A stretch of DNA of 8,356 nucleotides from an uncultured Caryophanales bacterium. GTDB taxonomy: Bacteria > Bacillota_I > Bacilli_A > Acholeplasmatales > Anaeroplasmataceae. Shown piece after piece: positions 1 to 6,393 of the stretch; the first letter of the stretch is position 1; every line of letters begins with the position of its first letter. The DNA lies in the NCBI GenBank assembly GCA_946626535.1, contig CAMOUK010000045.1, positions 1 to 8,356 of the forward strand. The letters are read 5' to 3'. The position numbers and the translations under genes were made by a program. The notes below the pieces were generated by a model. The model saw nothing but the letters and a program-made list of their open reading frames with translations, was not told the DNA's origin and made no database searches.

Positions 1-44
1 TCATATATTTTCATAAAAGAAAAAATATAATTGGAATTTACTAG

Positions 45-80
45 AAAATAAAAAAAGCACCAGACTAACAGTCTGATGCT
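45..80 (-). terminator. Rho-independent terminator of pgi
   Basis: Read on the minus strand, a 10-bp stem (AGCATCAGAC pairing with GTCTGGTGCT, one G-U pair) closes a five-base loop TGTTA and runs straight into a tract of about seven Us. It begins 16 bases after the pgi stop codon. It is a textbook intrinsic terminator and ends the pgi transcript. Confidence 0.93.
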
Positions 81-96
81 TATATAATATCAAAGA

Positions 97-1431
97 TTAC
101 TTTTTTAATCTCTTCATTATTTCTTCTTTCATTTGCTCATATCCTGGCTTACCAAGTAGGGCAAACATATTCTTTTTATAGCTTTCAACACCTGGTTGGT
201 TAAATGGATTAACACCTAATGTATATGCTGAAACACCACAAGCAAATTCGAAGAAATAAGCTAGATAGCCATAGCTATAAGCTGAAACATTAGGGAATGA
301 TACTCTAATGTTTGGAACTCCACCATCAACATGGGCAACTAAAGTTCCTTCCATAGCCATCTTATTTACATAATCCATAGTCTTACCAGTTAAGAAATTA
401 AGACCATCTAGATTATCCTTATCCTCTTTAATAGTTATATCCTCTTCTGGATTTTCAATATTTAATACTGTTTCAAACAATGTTCTTTCACCTTGCTGAA
501 TCATTTGACCAAGTGAATGTAGGTCTGTAGAGAATGATGCAGAAGTAATCCAGATACCTTTATTATCCTTACCCTCTGATTCACCATATAATTGCTTCCA
601 CCATTCAGCAAAATAATTTAGCTTTGGCTCGTAGTTAACAAGCATTTCAATCTTCTTACCACTTCTATATAAAGCATTTCTTGTTAAAGCATATTGTAAA
701 GCTTCATTCTTATCAACATCTTCTTCTTTATAGTCTTCATATGCTTTCTTTGCACCAGCCATCATTTCATCGATATCGATACCTGCAGCTGCAATTGGAA
801 GTAGACCAACAGCTGTTAACACTGAATATCTTCCACCAACATCATCAGGAACAATAAATGATTCATAGCCCTCTGCAGTAGCTAAGCCCTTCAATGCACC
901 TCTTGCCTTATCTGTAGTTGCATAAATTCTTTCCTTAGCTTCAGCCTTACCATATCTTGCCTCTAGTAATTCCTTAAAAATTCTAAATGCAATTGCAGGC
1001 TCTGTTGTTGTACCTGATTTTGAAATGATATTAATTGAAAAATCCTTATCCTTTAAATAACCAATTAATTGCTTTGCGTATGTAGATGAAATTTGGTTAC
1101 CAACAAAAATTACCTCAATACCATCCCTGTTAAAATATTTAGTAAGCATCTCGATAGCTGATTTAGCACCAAGATAAGAACCACCAATACCAATAGCAAC
1201 TAAAACATCTGATTGCTTTTGAATCTTCTTTGCAGCAGCCTTAATTCTTGCAAATTCTTCCTTATCGTAATCTACAGGTAAATCTAACCATCCTAAAAAA
1301 TCATTACCTGGACCACTCTTACTTCTTAGAACATTGTGAGCGGCTACTACCTCCTCCTTTAAATTTTCAACTAATTTTGCATCGATAAACTGTTTTGTTT
1401 GTGACACATCTAGTTTAATATAATTTCCCAT
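97..1431 (-). CDS. pgi: Glucose-6-phosphate isomerase
   Basis: This cytoplasmic enzyme interconverts glucose 6-phosphate and fructose 6-phosphate in glycolysis and gluconeogenesis. The 444-residue length fits the short Bacillus-type family. Visible motifs are [12 protein letters not shown] (81-92, N-terminal sugar-isomerase fold), SKSGTTTE (137-144, phosphate-binding loop), DVGGRYSVL (197-205, the family signature), GESEGKD (283-289, carrying the catalytic glutamate), DLHSLGQ (303-309, His305) and NQPGVESYK (411-419, the active-site lysine). All key residues are present. The ATG at 1431 is preceded by GAGGAGG seven bases upstream, which fixes the start. The gene is monocistronic, with its own promoter at 1456-1484 and terminator at 45-80. 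The stop is TAA. Confidence 0.98.
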   Translation of the reverse strand: MGNYIKLDVSQTKQFIDAKLVENLKEEVVAAHNVLRSKSGPGNDFLGWLDLPVDYDKEEFARIKAAAKKIQKQSDVLVAIGIGGSYLGAKSAIEMLTKYFNRDGIEVIFVGNQISSTYAKQLIGYLKDKDFSINIISKSGTTTEPAIAFRIFKELLEARYGKAEAKERIYATTDKARGALKGLATAEGYESFIVPDDVGGRYSVLTAVGLLPIAAAGIDIDEMMAGAKKAYEDYKEEDVDKNEALQYALTRNALYRSGKKIEMLVNYEPKLNYFAEWWKQLYGESEGKDNKGIWITSASFSTDLHSLGQMIQQGERTLFETVLNIENPEEDITIKEDKDNLDGLNFLTGKTMDYVNKMAMEGTLVAHVDGGVPNIRVSFPNVSAYSYGYLAYFFEFACGVSAYTLGVNPFNQPGVESYKKNMFALLGKPGYEQMKEEIMKRLKK

Positions 1432-1455
1432 TATAAATCCTCCTCATTTCTTTTT

Positions 1456-1484
1456 ATTATAGCACCAATCGATGTGTTTTTAAA
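1456..1484 (-). promoter_or_regulatory. Sigma-A-type promoter of pgi
   Basis: On the minus strand a perfect -10 hexamer TATAAT (1461-1456) lies 17 bases after a -35-like TTTAAA (1484-1479), which matches four of six consensus positions. The predicted transcript starts near 1449, just ahead of the GAGGAGG ribosome binding site (1445-1439). It sits directly after the nfu terminator, as expected for a separate unit. Confidence 0.72.
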
Positions 1485-1485
1485 C

Positions 1486-1514
1486 AAATAAAAAAAGCTT
1501 TTAACAAGCTTTTT
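1486..1514 (-). terminator. Rho-independent terminator of the yutD-nfu unit
   Basis: The minus strand holds a perfect 9-bp stem, AAAAAGCTT pairing with AAGCTTTTT (1514-1492), around a five-base loop, followed by more Us. The stem starts inside the nfu TAA stop codon (1513-1515), so the terminator overlaps the end of the gene. Confidence 0.85.
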
Positions 1515-1776
1515 ATGGCATATATTCTCCTGGTTCAAGGTTTTTAACTTCAATAACCTCTGGAACATTTTCTACTAATAATGCCTCAATTCCATCTTTA
1601 AGAGTATAATCCATAGCCATGCAGCCATTACAAGCTCCAAGCATTCTAACATATACTATGCCGTTATCAAAGCCAACATATTCTATATCTCCGCCTTCGC
1701 TATATAAATATGGTTTAATCTTATCGATGATTTTAATAATTTCTCTTTCAATTTCTTGCTGATTAAAGTCACTCAT
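1513..1776 (-). CDS. nfu: NifU C-terminal-domain (Nfu/YutI-type) Fe-S cluster protein
   Basis: This is a small scaffold or carrier that binds an Fe-S cluster and passes it to target proteins. The 87 residues are essentially a lone NifU C-terminal domain. The diagnostic CxxC (Cys49-Asn-Gly-Cys52, in LGACNGC) supplies the cluster ligands, preceded by the typical SEGGDIE (26-32). In B. subtilis the comparable stand-alone protein is YutI. The ATG is eight bases after the yutD stop. I see only a weak binding site (GAAAG) at the end of yutD, so translation is probably coupled to that gene. It shares the yutD promoter and ends at the terminator that overlaps its stop. No SUF genes are in the window. 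Confidence 0.93.
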   Translation of the reverse strand: MSDFNQQEIEREIIKIIDKIKPYLYSEGGDIEYVGFDNGIVYVRMLGACNGCMAMDYTLKDGIEALLVENVPEVIEVKNLEPGEYMP

Positions 1777-1784
1777 TTTATTTA

Positions 1785-2426
1785 CTACTTTCTATTTTTA
1801 TTTCTGTTTCTATTGTTGTGATTAAATGCTTTCTTCTTAGAAGGATCAAAATCAGAAGATGATGAAACATAAGTTGTTGCGTTTTCAATTACTTCTTCCT
1901 TTTGTTCCTTATAGTTTTGCTTCTTATTATTTTGCATTTGGATATTATCCTCATTAATGAATTGCTCAATATCCTTAGATTTATAACCCTTAGGCATTTC
2001 ATTAATTCTATTAATATCTAAAACAATTCTAGGATGATTCTTTACACTTGATTCTAATACTAATTCATCCTTATTGAAGGCAATCTTATTCATTGATGCA
2101 ACTGATATAGTTGATGCTGTTTCAGTTTCTCTTTTTGAATAAGCCTCAAATTCTTGATTAGTATGAATTCTTCTCAAGATAAAATATGGGCATCCAAGTG
2201 CACATGAAGTTTCAAGGTATTCTTCTACCTTGCCTATGTAATTATCACTATTTTTATCATCAGTAAAACCCTTTAATCTTAAGATAGATGATGAAATATC
2301 TCCAACTATATATTGATATCTATCGAAGCATTCTTCAATATATTTAGATTCAAAGGCTTCCTGGTTGAATGCGTTTCTAACATCCTTTTGAACAAAATAC
2401 ATTCCTTTTGAGCTGTTAACTACCAT
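1785..2426 (-). CDS. yutD: YutD-family (DUF1027) protein with a long basic C-terminal tail
   Basis: The first 85-90 residues match the YutD family as I know it: YQYIVGDISSSILRLKGF (37-54), then an acidic stretch and CALGCPYFILRR (75-86), with a CxxxC at Cys75 and Cys79. The molecular role of the family is not established, to my knowledge. Residues from about 95 to 213 extend past the usual roughly 100-residue core. They are rich in K, N, E and S and end in a strongly basic, probably disordered segment (FNHNNRNRNKNRK). The ATG at 2426 has AAAGGTGAT upstream; an internal Met9 has no comparable site. The gene leads a two-gene unit with nfu. The stop is TAG. Confidence 0.82.
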   Translation of the reverse strand: MVVNSSKGMYFVQKDVRNAFNQEAFESKYIEECFDRYQYIVGDISSSILRLKGFTDDKNSDNYIGKVEEYLETSCALGCPYFILRRIHTNQEFEAYSKRETETASTISVASMNKIAFNKDELVLESSVKNHPRIVLDINRINEMPKGYKSKDIEQFINEDNIQMQNNKKQNYKEQKEEVIENATTYVSSSSDFDPSKKKAFNHNNRNRNKNRK

Positions 2427-2444
2427 ATAAAATCACCTTTTAGT

Positions 2445-2473
2445 ATTATACTATAATATTTTAATTTTTACAA
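2445..2473 (-). promoter_or_regulatory. Sigma-A-type promoter of yutD-nfu
   Basis: On the minus strand TTGTAA (2473-2468) and a perfect TATAAT (2450-2445) are separated by 17 bases. The -35 box overlaps the last codons of the phosphatase gene, including its TAA stop. Transcription would begin near 2438, which puts the AAAGGTGAT ribosome binding site at the very front of the leader. The region is very AT-rich, so chance matches are possible, but spacing and position are right. Confidence 0.65.
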
Positions 2474-2926
2474 AATTTTATTTGATAAAAGATAATTATA
2501 AAAGCCTTCTAGTCCAAGCATAATATCGTCATAGCATTTCTTAAAATCTCTAGTATACCAAGGATCTGAAATATCTCTATCAATTCCAGCAAATTCTAAT
2601 AATCTATATACCTTCTTATCATCCTTTGTAATTCTAATAATATTTCTAATATTATATGAATCCATTCCTATAATATAATCATATTTTAAATAATCCTCAT
2701 ATTCTAGATGAATAGCCTCTTTACCTTTATAATTAATACCTAAATCATCTAATATTTTTCTTACAGGTGGATAGATACCATTTCCTATTTCTTCAAAGCT
2801 AGTTGCTCTAGATTCAATATGAAACTTATCTTCTAAGCCTTTATCCTTAACATATTTTTTAAATAGAAATTCTGCCATTGGGCTTCTACAAATATTTCCA
2901 TGGCAAACAAATAAAACATTAATCAT
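2468..2926 (-). CDS. Low-molecular-weight protein-tyrosine phosphatase
   Basis: This cytoplasmic phosphatase removes phosphate from protein tyrosine through a cysteinyl-phosphate intermediate. The 152-residue length is normal. The P-loop VCHGNICRSP spans residues 7-16, with nucleophile Cys8 and Arg14; the general acid is Asp121 in DPWYTRDF. The residue before the second P-loop cysteine is Ile12. In the YwlE arginine phosphatases this position is Thr, so tyrosine is the more likely target (inference from family knowledge). No kinase partner is visible. The ATG at 2926 has only a weak AAAAGAT ahead of it. A good AAGGAG lies further upstream on the far side of a perfect hairpin (2939-2962), so expression may depend on read-through of, or folding in, that hairpin. 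The stop is TAA. Confidence 0.93.
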   Translation of the reverse strand: MINVLFVCHGNICRSPMAEFLFKKYVKDKGLEDKFHIESRATSFEEIGNGIYPPVRKILDDLGINYKGKEAIHLEYEDYLKYDYIIGMDSYNIRNIIRITKDDKKVYRLLEFAGIDRDISDPWYTRDFKKCYDDIMLGLEGFYNYLLSNKIL

Positions 2927-2938
2927 AATCTTTTAAAT

Positions 2939-2962
2939 AAAAAAGAGCAATTGCTCTTTTTT
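2939..2962 (-). terminator. Hairpin after ispF: probable intrinsic terminator or attenuator
   Basis: A perfect inverted repeat has 10-bp arms (AAAAAAGAGC and GCTCTTTTTT) around the loop AATT, starting 10 bases after the ispF stop. The G-C core with U-rich 3' arm is a compact terminator. It also lies only 12 bases before the phosphatase ATG, with AAGGAG (2968-2963) immediately upstream of it. It may therefore reduce rather than abolish expression of that gene. The repeat is symmetric, but no plus-strand gene needs it. Confidence 0.72.
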
Positions 2963-2972
2963 CTCCTTATTT

Positions 2973-3449
2973 TTAAGCTTTTTCAACTAAGCATACACAT
3001 TCACAGGCCATAGCCTCTCCAGAGCCAATAAAACCCATTTTTTCATGTGTAGTAGCCTTTACGCTAACAAAATCTAAATCTATATCTAAAAGCTTTGAAA
3101 TAGATTTTCTTATCAATTCTCTTTTTGGAGCTATCTTAATAAATTCAGCATAGATAGTTAAATCTAAATTAATTAGCTTAAAGCCTTTTTCCTTAACCAT
3201 TTGATAGCATTTTTCTAAAATAATCTTAGAATCCATATTTAAGGTGGCTTCTGAATTATCTGGGAAAAATGTTCCAAGATCACCTAAAGCTAAGCTTCCA
3301 AGTAAGCTTTCAGCAACAGCGTGTAAAACTACATCAGCATCACTATGACCTAAAAGCCCTATTTCAGATTCAAATTCTACGCCACCAAGTATTAACTTTC
3401 TACCCTTAACAAGCTTATGTGTATCCCAAGCATGACCTATTCTAATCAT
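2973..3449 (-). CDS. ispF: 2-C-methyl-D-erythritol 2,4-cyclodiphosphate synthase
   Basis: This enzyme cyclises CDP-methylerythritol 2-phosphate to MEcPP and releases CMP, in the MEP route to isoprenoids. The 158-residue length is typical of this trimeric enzyme. Zinc ligands are seen as Asp9 and His11 in DTH and His43 in the HSDADVVLHA block (35-44). GDLGTFFPD (56-64) and KATTHEKMGFIGSGEA complete the active site and the cytidine-binding region. In GTFFPD a phenylalanine stands where many homologues have histidine, and KATTHEK has His where many have Thr. Both look like family variation. The ATG overlaps the end of ispD by eight bases (ATGATTAG) and has AGGAG ahead of it, so the two genes are translationally coupled. 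A hairpin follows the TAA stop. Confidence 0.97.
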   Translation of the reverse strand: MIRIGHAWDTHKLVKGRKLILGGVEFESEIGLLGHSDADVVLHAVAESLLGSLALGDLGTFFPDNSEATLNMDSKIILEKCYQMVKEKGFKLINLDLTIYAEFIKIAPKRELIRKSISKLLDIDLDFVSVKATTHEKMGFIGSGEAMACECVCLVEKA

Positions 3450-4098
3450 ATTTTTCTCCTATTATTTTAGCAAGATCATAATCAAGTGGAGTTGTGATCT
3501 TAAATGATTCCTCATTTGCTAAAACATAATTAATTTTAATATTAGGTAAATATCTTTCAATTAAAGAAATATCATCTGTAGACATATAATTGTCTTCTTT
3601 TGCTTTATTATATACATATTTAAAATTCTTTAAGGAAGCACATTGAGGAGTTGATGCCGCAATTAGCTTACTTCTATCTAATGTTAAATATTTTCCATCT
3701 ACATTTTCTTTAATTGTATCCTTTACATTTAAATAAGAAAGGATTGCCTCGTCATTATTTTTTAATTCTAATATTTTATCTATAGTATTAGAATCAATAA
3801 AGGCTCTAGCTGAATCATGGATTAATACATAATCACCTGTTGCTAGATTTAAACCATTTAATACAGAATCCTTTCTTTCCTTACCTCCATAGGTAATTTT
3901 TACATTTGAAGGTAAGTAAGGCTTAATGAATTCTTCATCCTCTTTTTTAATAACACAAATTATTTCAAAATTATATTTTAAAAATAAATTTAAAGGGTAA
4001 GTAAAAATAGGCTTCCCCTTTACTGGAAGCAATATTTTATTTTTATTTTGTTTCATTCTTGTGCCACTACCGGCCATTAAAAGAATTACACTAACCAT
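3442..4098 (-). CDS. ispD: 2-C-methyl-D-erythritol 4-phosphate cytidylyltransferase
   Basis: This enzyme joins MEP and CTP to give CDP-methylerythritol and pyrophosphate, two steps before the IspF reaction in the MEP pathway. The 218-residue length is slightly short for the family. Motifs are the nucleotide loop LMAGSGTRM (7-15) with Lys21, GGKERKDSVLNGL (71-83), VLIHDSARAFI (91-101, normally HDAARPF), VKDT (125-128), STPQ (149-152), STDD (173-176) and FKITTP (199-204) with the conserved lysine. The intermediate kinase IspE is not in the window. The start ATG is three bases after the cyclo-ligase stop, with GGGTAG as a modest binding site. The gene overlaps ispF by eight bases. The stop is TAG. 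Confidence 0.96.
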   Translation of the reverse strand: MVSVILLMAGSGTRMKQNKNKILLPVKGKPIFTYPLNLFLKYNFEIICVIKKEDEEFIKPYLPSNVKITYGGKERKDSVLNGLNLATGDYVLIHDSARAFIDSNTIDKILELKNNDEAILSYLNVKDTIKENVDGKYLTLDRSKLIAASTPQCASLKNFKYVYNKAKEDNYMSTDDISLIERYLPNIKINYVLANEESFKITTPLDYDLAKIIGEKYD

Positions 4099-4101
4099 AA
4101 T

Positions 4102-4617
4102 CTACCCTACAAATATCATATCTAAATTAATATCAAATTCATCCATTATTGAATTAAAACTTGAAGTATTTTTATAACAAACACCAATCTTTAAACCCTT
4201 ATAGCCTTCAAGATATTTATCATAATAACCTTTACCATAGCCAATTCTTTTATTATTTGATATAGCTACACAAGGTATTATAAAGCATTCTATCTCATCT
4301 CTTGAAGTAACAGGGCCATTTGGTTCTTTTGTATTAAACGGACCATCAACTAGCTCATCTAAATAATTATATTTAGAAAAATATAGCTTATCCTTTGTAA
4401 TAGGTAGATAAAAGTTCTTATCCTTATAATATTTTGCTAAAGGTATTACGCTTATTTCATTACCTATTGGATAATATATACCTATATTATTATATTTTTC
4501 TAAAATTTTAGACTCTATAAGACGCTTTATGACTATCATTGATGAAATAGCACTATCGTTATTTTTAATCAATTTATAAGCTTCTTTTCTAGCCTCTTGT
4601 TTAGTTATTTGTTCCAC
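4102..4617 (-). CDS. fthC: 5-formyltetrahydrofolate cyclo-ligase (5,10-methenyl-THF synthetase)
   Basis: This enzyme uses ATP to turn 5-formyl-THF into 5,10-methenyl-THF, returning stored or inhibitory folate to one-carbon metabolism. The homologues are YqgN in B. subtilis and YgfA/Fau in E. coli. At 171 residues it is a little short. It shows the N-terminal KQEARKEAYKLI (6-17), PIGNEISV (50-57), EP (98-99), and the signature RIGYGKGYYDKYL (124-136), which includes the ATP/phosphate loop. The start is a GTG at 4617, 13 bases inside the upstream gene, supported by AAGGA nine bases ahead. No better ATG with a binding site is near. It is the fourth gene of the cdaA operon, with ispD three bases downstream. 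The stop is TAG. Confidence 0.93.
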   Translation of the reverse strand: MEQITKQEARKEAYKLIKNNDSAISSMIVIKRLIESKILEKYNNIGIYYPIGNEISVIPLAKYYKDKNFYLPITKDKLYFSKYNYLDELVDGPFNTKEPNGPVTSRDEIECFIIPCVAISNNKRIGYGKGYYDKYLEGYKGLKIGVCYKNTSSFNSIMDEFDINLDMIFVG

Positions 4618-6179
4618 TTGTTAATATCCTTAAAATATGCAAAGTTAGAATTGAATTGTGGATTTAAGGCATAGCTTAATGCTTGCTTTGCATTTTCTAG
4701 ACAGCCCTCATGGCTTACTACATCATCAACAGATGAAATACCCATGTAGATTTCACAATCAAATTCCTTATTAGCATAATTTATATGCTGGTGTAATAGC
4801 TTTTCACCATTATATAAATTATTCTTTAATATATCCATTTTTCTATAATCAGTTAATATTAATACAAAATCTAATCCACCAATACGATATATTTGATTTT
4901 CTGTAACAAAATTATCCTTAATAGTTGAAACATATTGTGATAAAAATGAATTACCTATAGCCCTACCAAATTCCTTATTAATTTCAGGAACTGATGCAAT
5001 ATTCATAACAACAATTTGATAGATTTTATTTGCTCTATTAAGCATTGTTATTCTAGCATTCATTTCAGCTTCATCCTTTAATGAATCAAGCATTGTTTCA
5101 GTTTTGGCAAAGCTATTATCATTTAATATCTCGATAATACCACAAAGTTCAACTGATTTATTAGATAAAATCTTCTTACCACTATCTCTTAAATATACAT
5201 ATTGGCTTCCAGTATTAAATCTATATGATAAATTATAATCATCCTTAGATTGTGCTAGCTTGTCCTGATACATAACAATATCTTCATTATGAATCATCTT
5301 ATAAAAATCCTCAAAACTTAAGGTGTTACCATTTAGACAAAGCTTCTTTACTAAAACATCGTTAAACCAAATATAATTATCATCTAAATTTCCAAAATAA
5401 ATACCTTCGCTAGTCTTATTTAATACTGTAATAAATCTATTTCTAATTAAATCTAATTCCTTATTAGCTTCAGCCAAATTACTTTCCATTCCTATAAGGT
5501 TTTCTTCTGTCTTCTTATCGCCCATTAAAATACGGCCTCTATATTTAGTTTCATTAAATATACATGTTTCCATAAAATATAAGGCAATTGATGTACCATC
5601 ATCATAAGATGTTAAGCCTAAATCCAGCTTAACCTTATTATTTGGAAGAGCCTTTTCGTGATAAGTTGAATAATATTTTTTTAATTCATCCTTATCAATA
5701 GTCTCATCATTTACAGTTTCAATTCGATATTTAGTTTCTATAACATCGAAGAAATTCTTACCATAGATTTCTTTAAAATCAAGCTTTAAATCATTTAAGA
5801 ATAAATCAGATACATCTCTTATCTTATCTTTCTTATCTAAAACTACATAATATTTGTTTGAATTAATAGATTTTGTTAATTCATTTTGGAATTTAATTGA
5901 TGAATTAGAAAAATCAATTGTCGTAAAGAATAATAAAGCAATAATAACTGATATACCTAATAATGCCCAATTAACATATTCAATTTTAATGTTCTTTAAA
6001 TATTCAGCCTTTTCAAAATCATTGTAGAATACAAATGTCAAAACAACTAGAAAAAGGATTAAAACTGAAATAAAAGTTTTAACCTTAAAGAAATGTCTTT
6101 TAACAATTGATTGTTGAATTAGCAAAATTAATTCCAACGCACTAAAAATGAGCGGAATAATTGGGTGACAAGAAAACAT
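4605..6179 (-). CDS. Membrane protein with PAS-like regions and a degenerate GGDEF domain
   Basis: I recognise the architecture but not a named protein. Of its 524 residues, three hydrophobic segments span about 6-23, 34-52 and 69-87. A PAS-like region at about 105-222 (KYYVVLDKKDKIRDVSD) is followed by a coiled-coil linker (226-250), a second PAS-like region (250-352) and a C-terminal GGDEF-like domain (365-520). Where an active diguanylate cyclase has GGDEF, this has GGLDF (434-438, in YRIGGLDFVLIL). The first metal-binding Asp is also replaced (VMNIASV, 391-397). Synthesis of c-di-GMP is therefore unlikely; nucleotide binding, dimerisation or sensing is more plausible. GdpP phosphodiesterases also carry PAS and degenerate GGDEF, but the DHH/DHHA1 domains are absent here. 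The ATG has GAGGAT seven bases ahead. It is the third gene of the cdaA operon and overlaps the cyclo-ligase by 13 bases. Confidence 0.75.
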   Translation of the reverse strand: MFSCHPIIPLIFSALELILLIQQSIVKRHFFKVKTFISVLILFLVVLTFVFYNDFEKAEYLKNIKIEYVNWALLGISVIIALLFFTTIDFSNSSIKFQNELTKSINSNKYYVVLDKKDKIRDVSDLFLNDLKLDFKEIYGKNFFDVIETKYRIETVNDETIDKDELKKYYSTYHEKALPNNKVKLDLGLTSYDDGTSIALYFMETCIFNETKYRGRILMGDKKTEENLIGMESNLAEANKELDLIRNRFITVLNKTSEGIYFGNLDDNYIWFNDVLVKKLCLNGNTLSFEDFYKMIHNEDIVMYQDKLAQSKDDYNLSYRFNTGSQYVYLRDSGKKILSNKSVELCGIIEILNDNSFAKTETMLDSLKDEAEMNARITMLNRANKIYQIVVMNIASVPEINKEFGRAIGNSFLSQYVSTIKDNFVTENQIYRIGGLDFVLILTDYRKMDILKNNLYNGEKLLHQHINYANKEFDCEIYMGISSVDDVVSHEGCLENAKQALSYALNPQFNSNFAYFKDINKWNK

Positions 6180-6191
6180 AAACTAAATCCT

Positions 6192-6383
6192 CTATTTAAA
6201 AATATAAGTTCTATAACTAATTAAAATCATAACGACAACTACAGCTATCGCAATAGCAAAAATAATAAGTGGCTTTGTCCATCTATTTGAATCTACAGAT
6301 AAGCCATTTGATTTAATTAAGGCATTAAAAGGAGCTGTAATAAGTTCTAAAATTAATAATAAAATCTTTTTAACCTTCTTCAT
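6192..6383 (-). CDS. Small membrane protein of unknown function in the cdaA operon
   Basis: I do not recognise this 63-residue protein. It has a basic start (MKKVKK), a first hydrophobic, possibly amphipathic stretch (7-23, ILLLILELITAPFNALI), a short polar linker (24-37), a clear transmembrane helix (38-57, rich in I, V and A), and a short basic tail (SYRTYIFK). It is likely real: an ATG follows GGAGAAGG at good spacing, it is 10 bases after the cdaA stop and 12 bases before the next start, and all are co-oriented. It occupies the place where cdaR, a membrane regulator of CdaA, stands in many Firmicutes, but it has no YbbR domain. A role as a CdaA partner is inference from position only. The stop is TAG. 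Confidence 0.7.
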   Translation of the reverse strand: MKKVKKILLLILELITAPFNALIKSNGLSVDSNRWTKPLIIFAIAIAVVVVMILISYRTYIFK

Positions 6384-6393
6384 ATACCTTCTC

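Noticed and set aside
2444..2458. Perfect 7-bp inverted repeat TATTATA-C-TATAATA as an operator, or as a divergent promoter
   Set aside because: It is made only of A and T around the yutD -10 box and there is no plus-strand gene. A chance palindrome is the simpler reading.
4605..6179. Active diguanylate cyclase, or a GdpP c-di-AMP phosphodiesterase
   Set aside because: The GGDEF motif and the metal Asp are lost, and the DHH/DHHA1 domains that do the GdpP hydrolysis are missing.
97..6383. Mycoplasma-type code with TGA as Trp
   Set aside because: The Trp codons I checked in pgi, ispF, the phosphatase, the 63-residue protein and the GGDEF-like protein are all TGG, and no in-frame TGA occurs.
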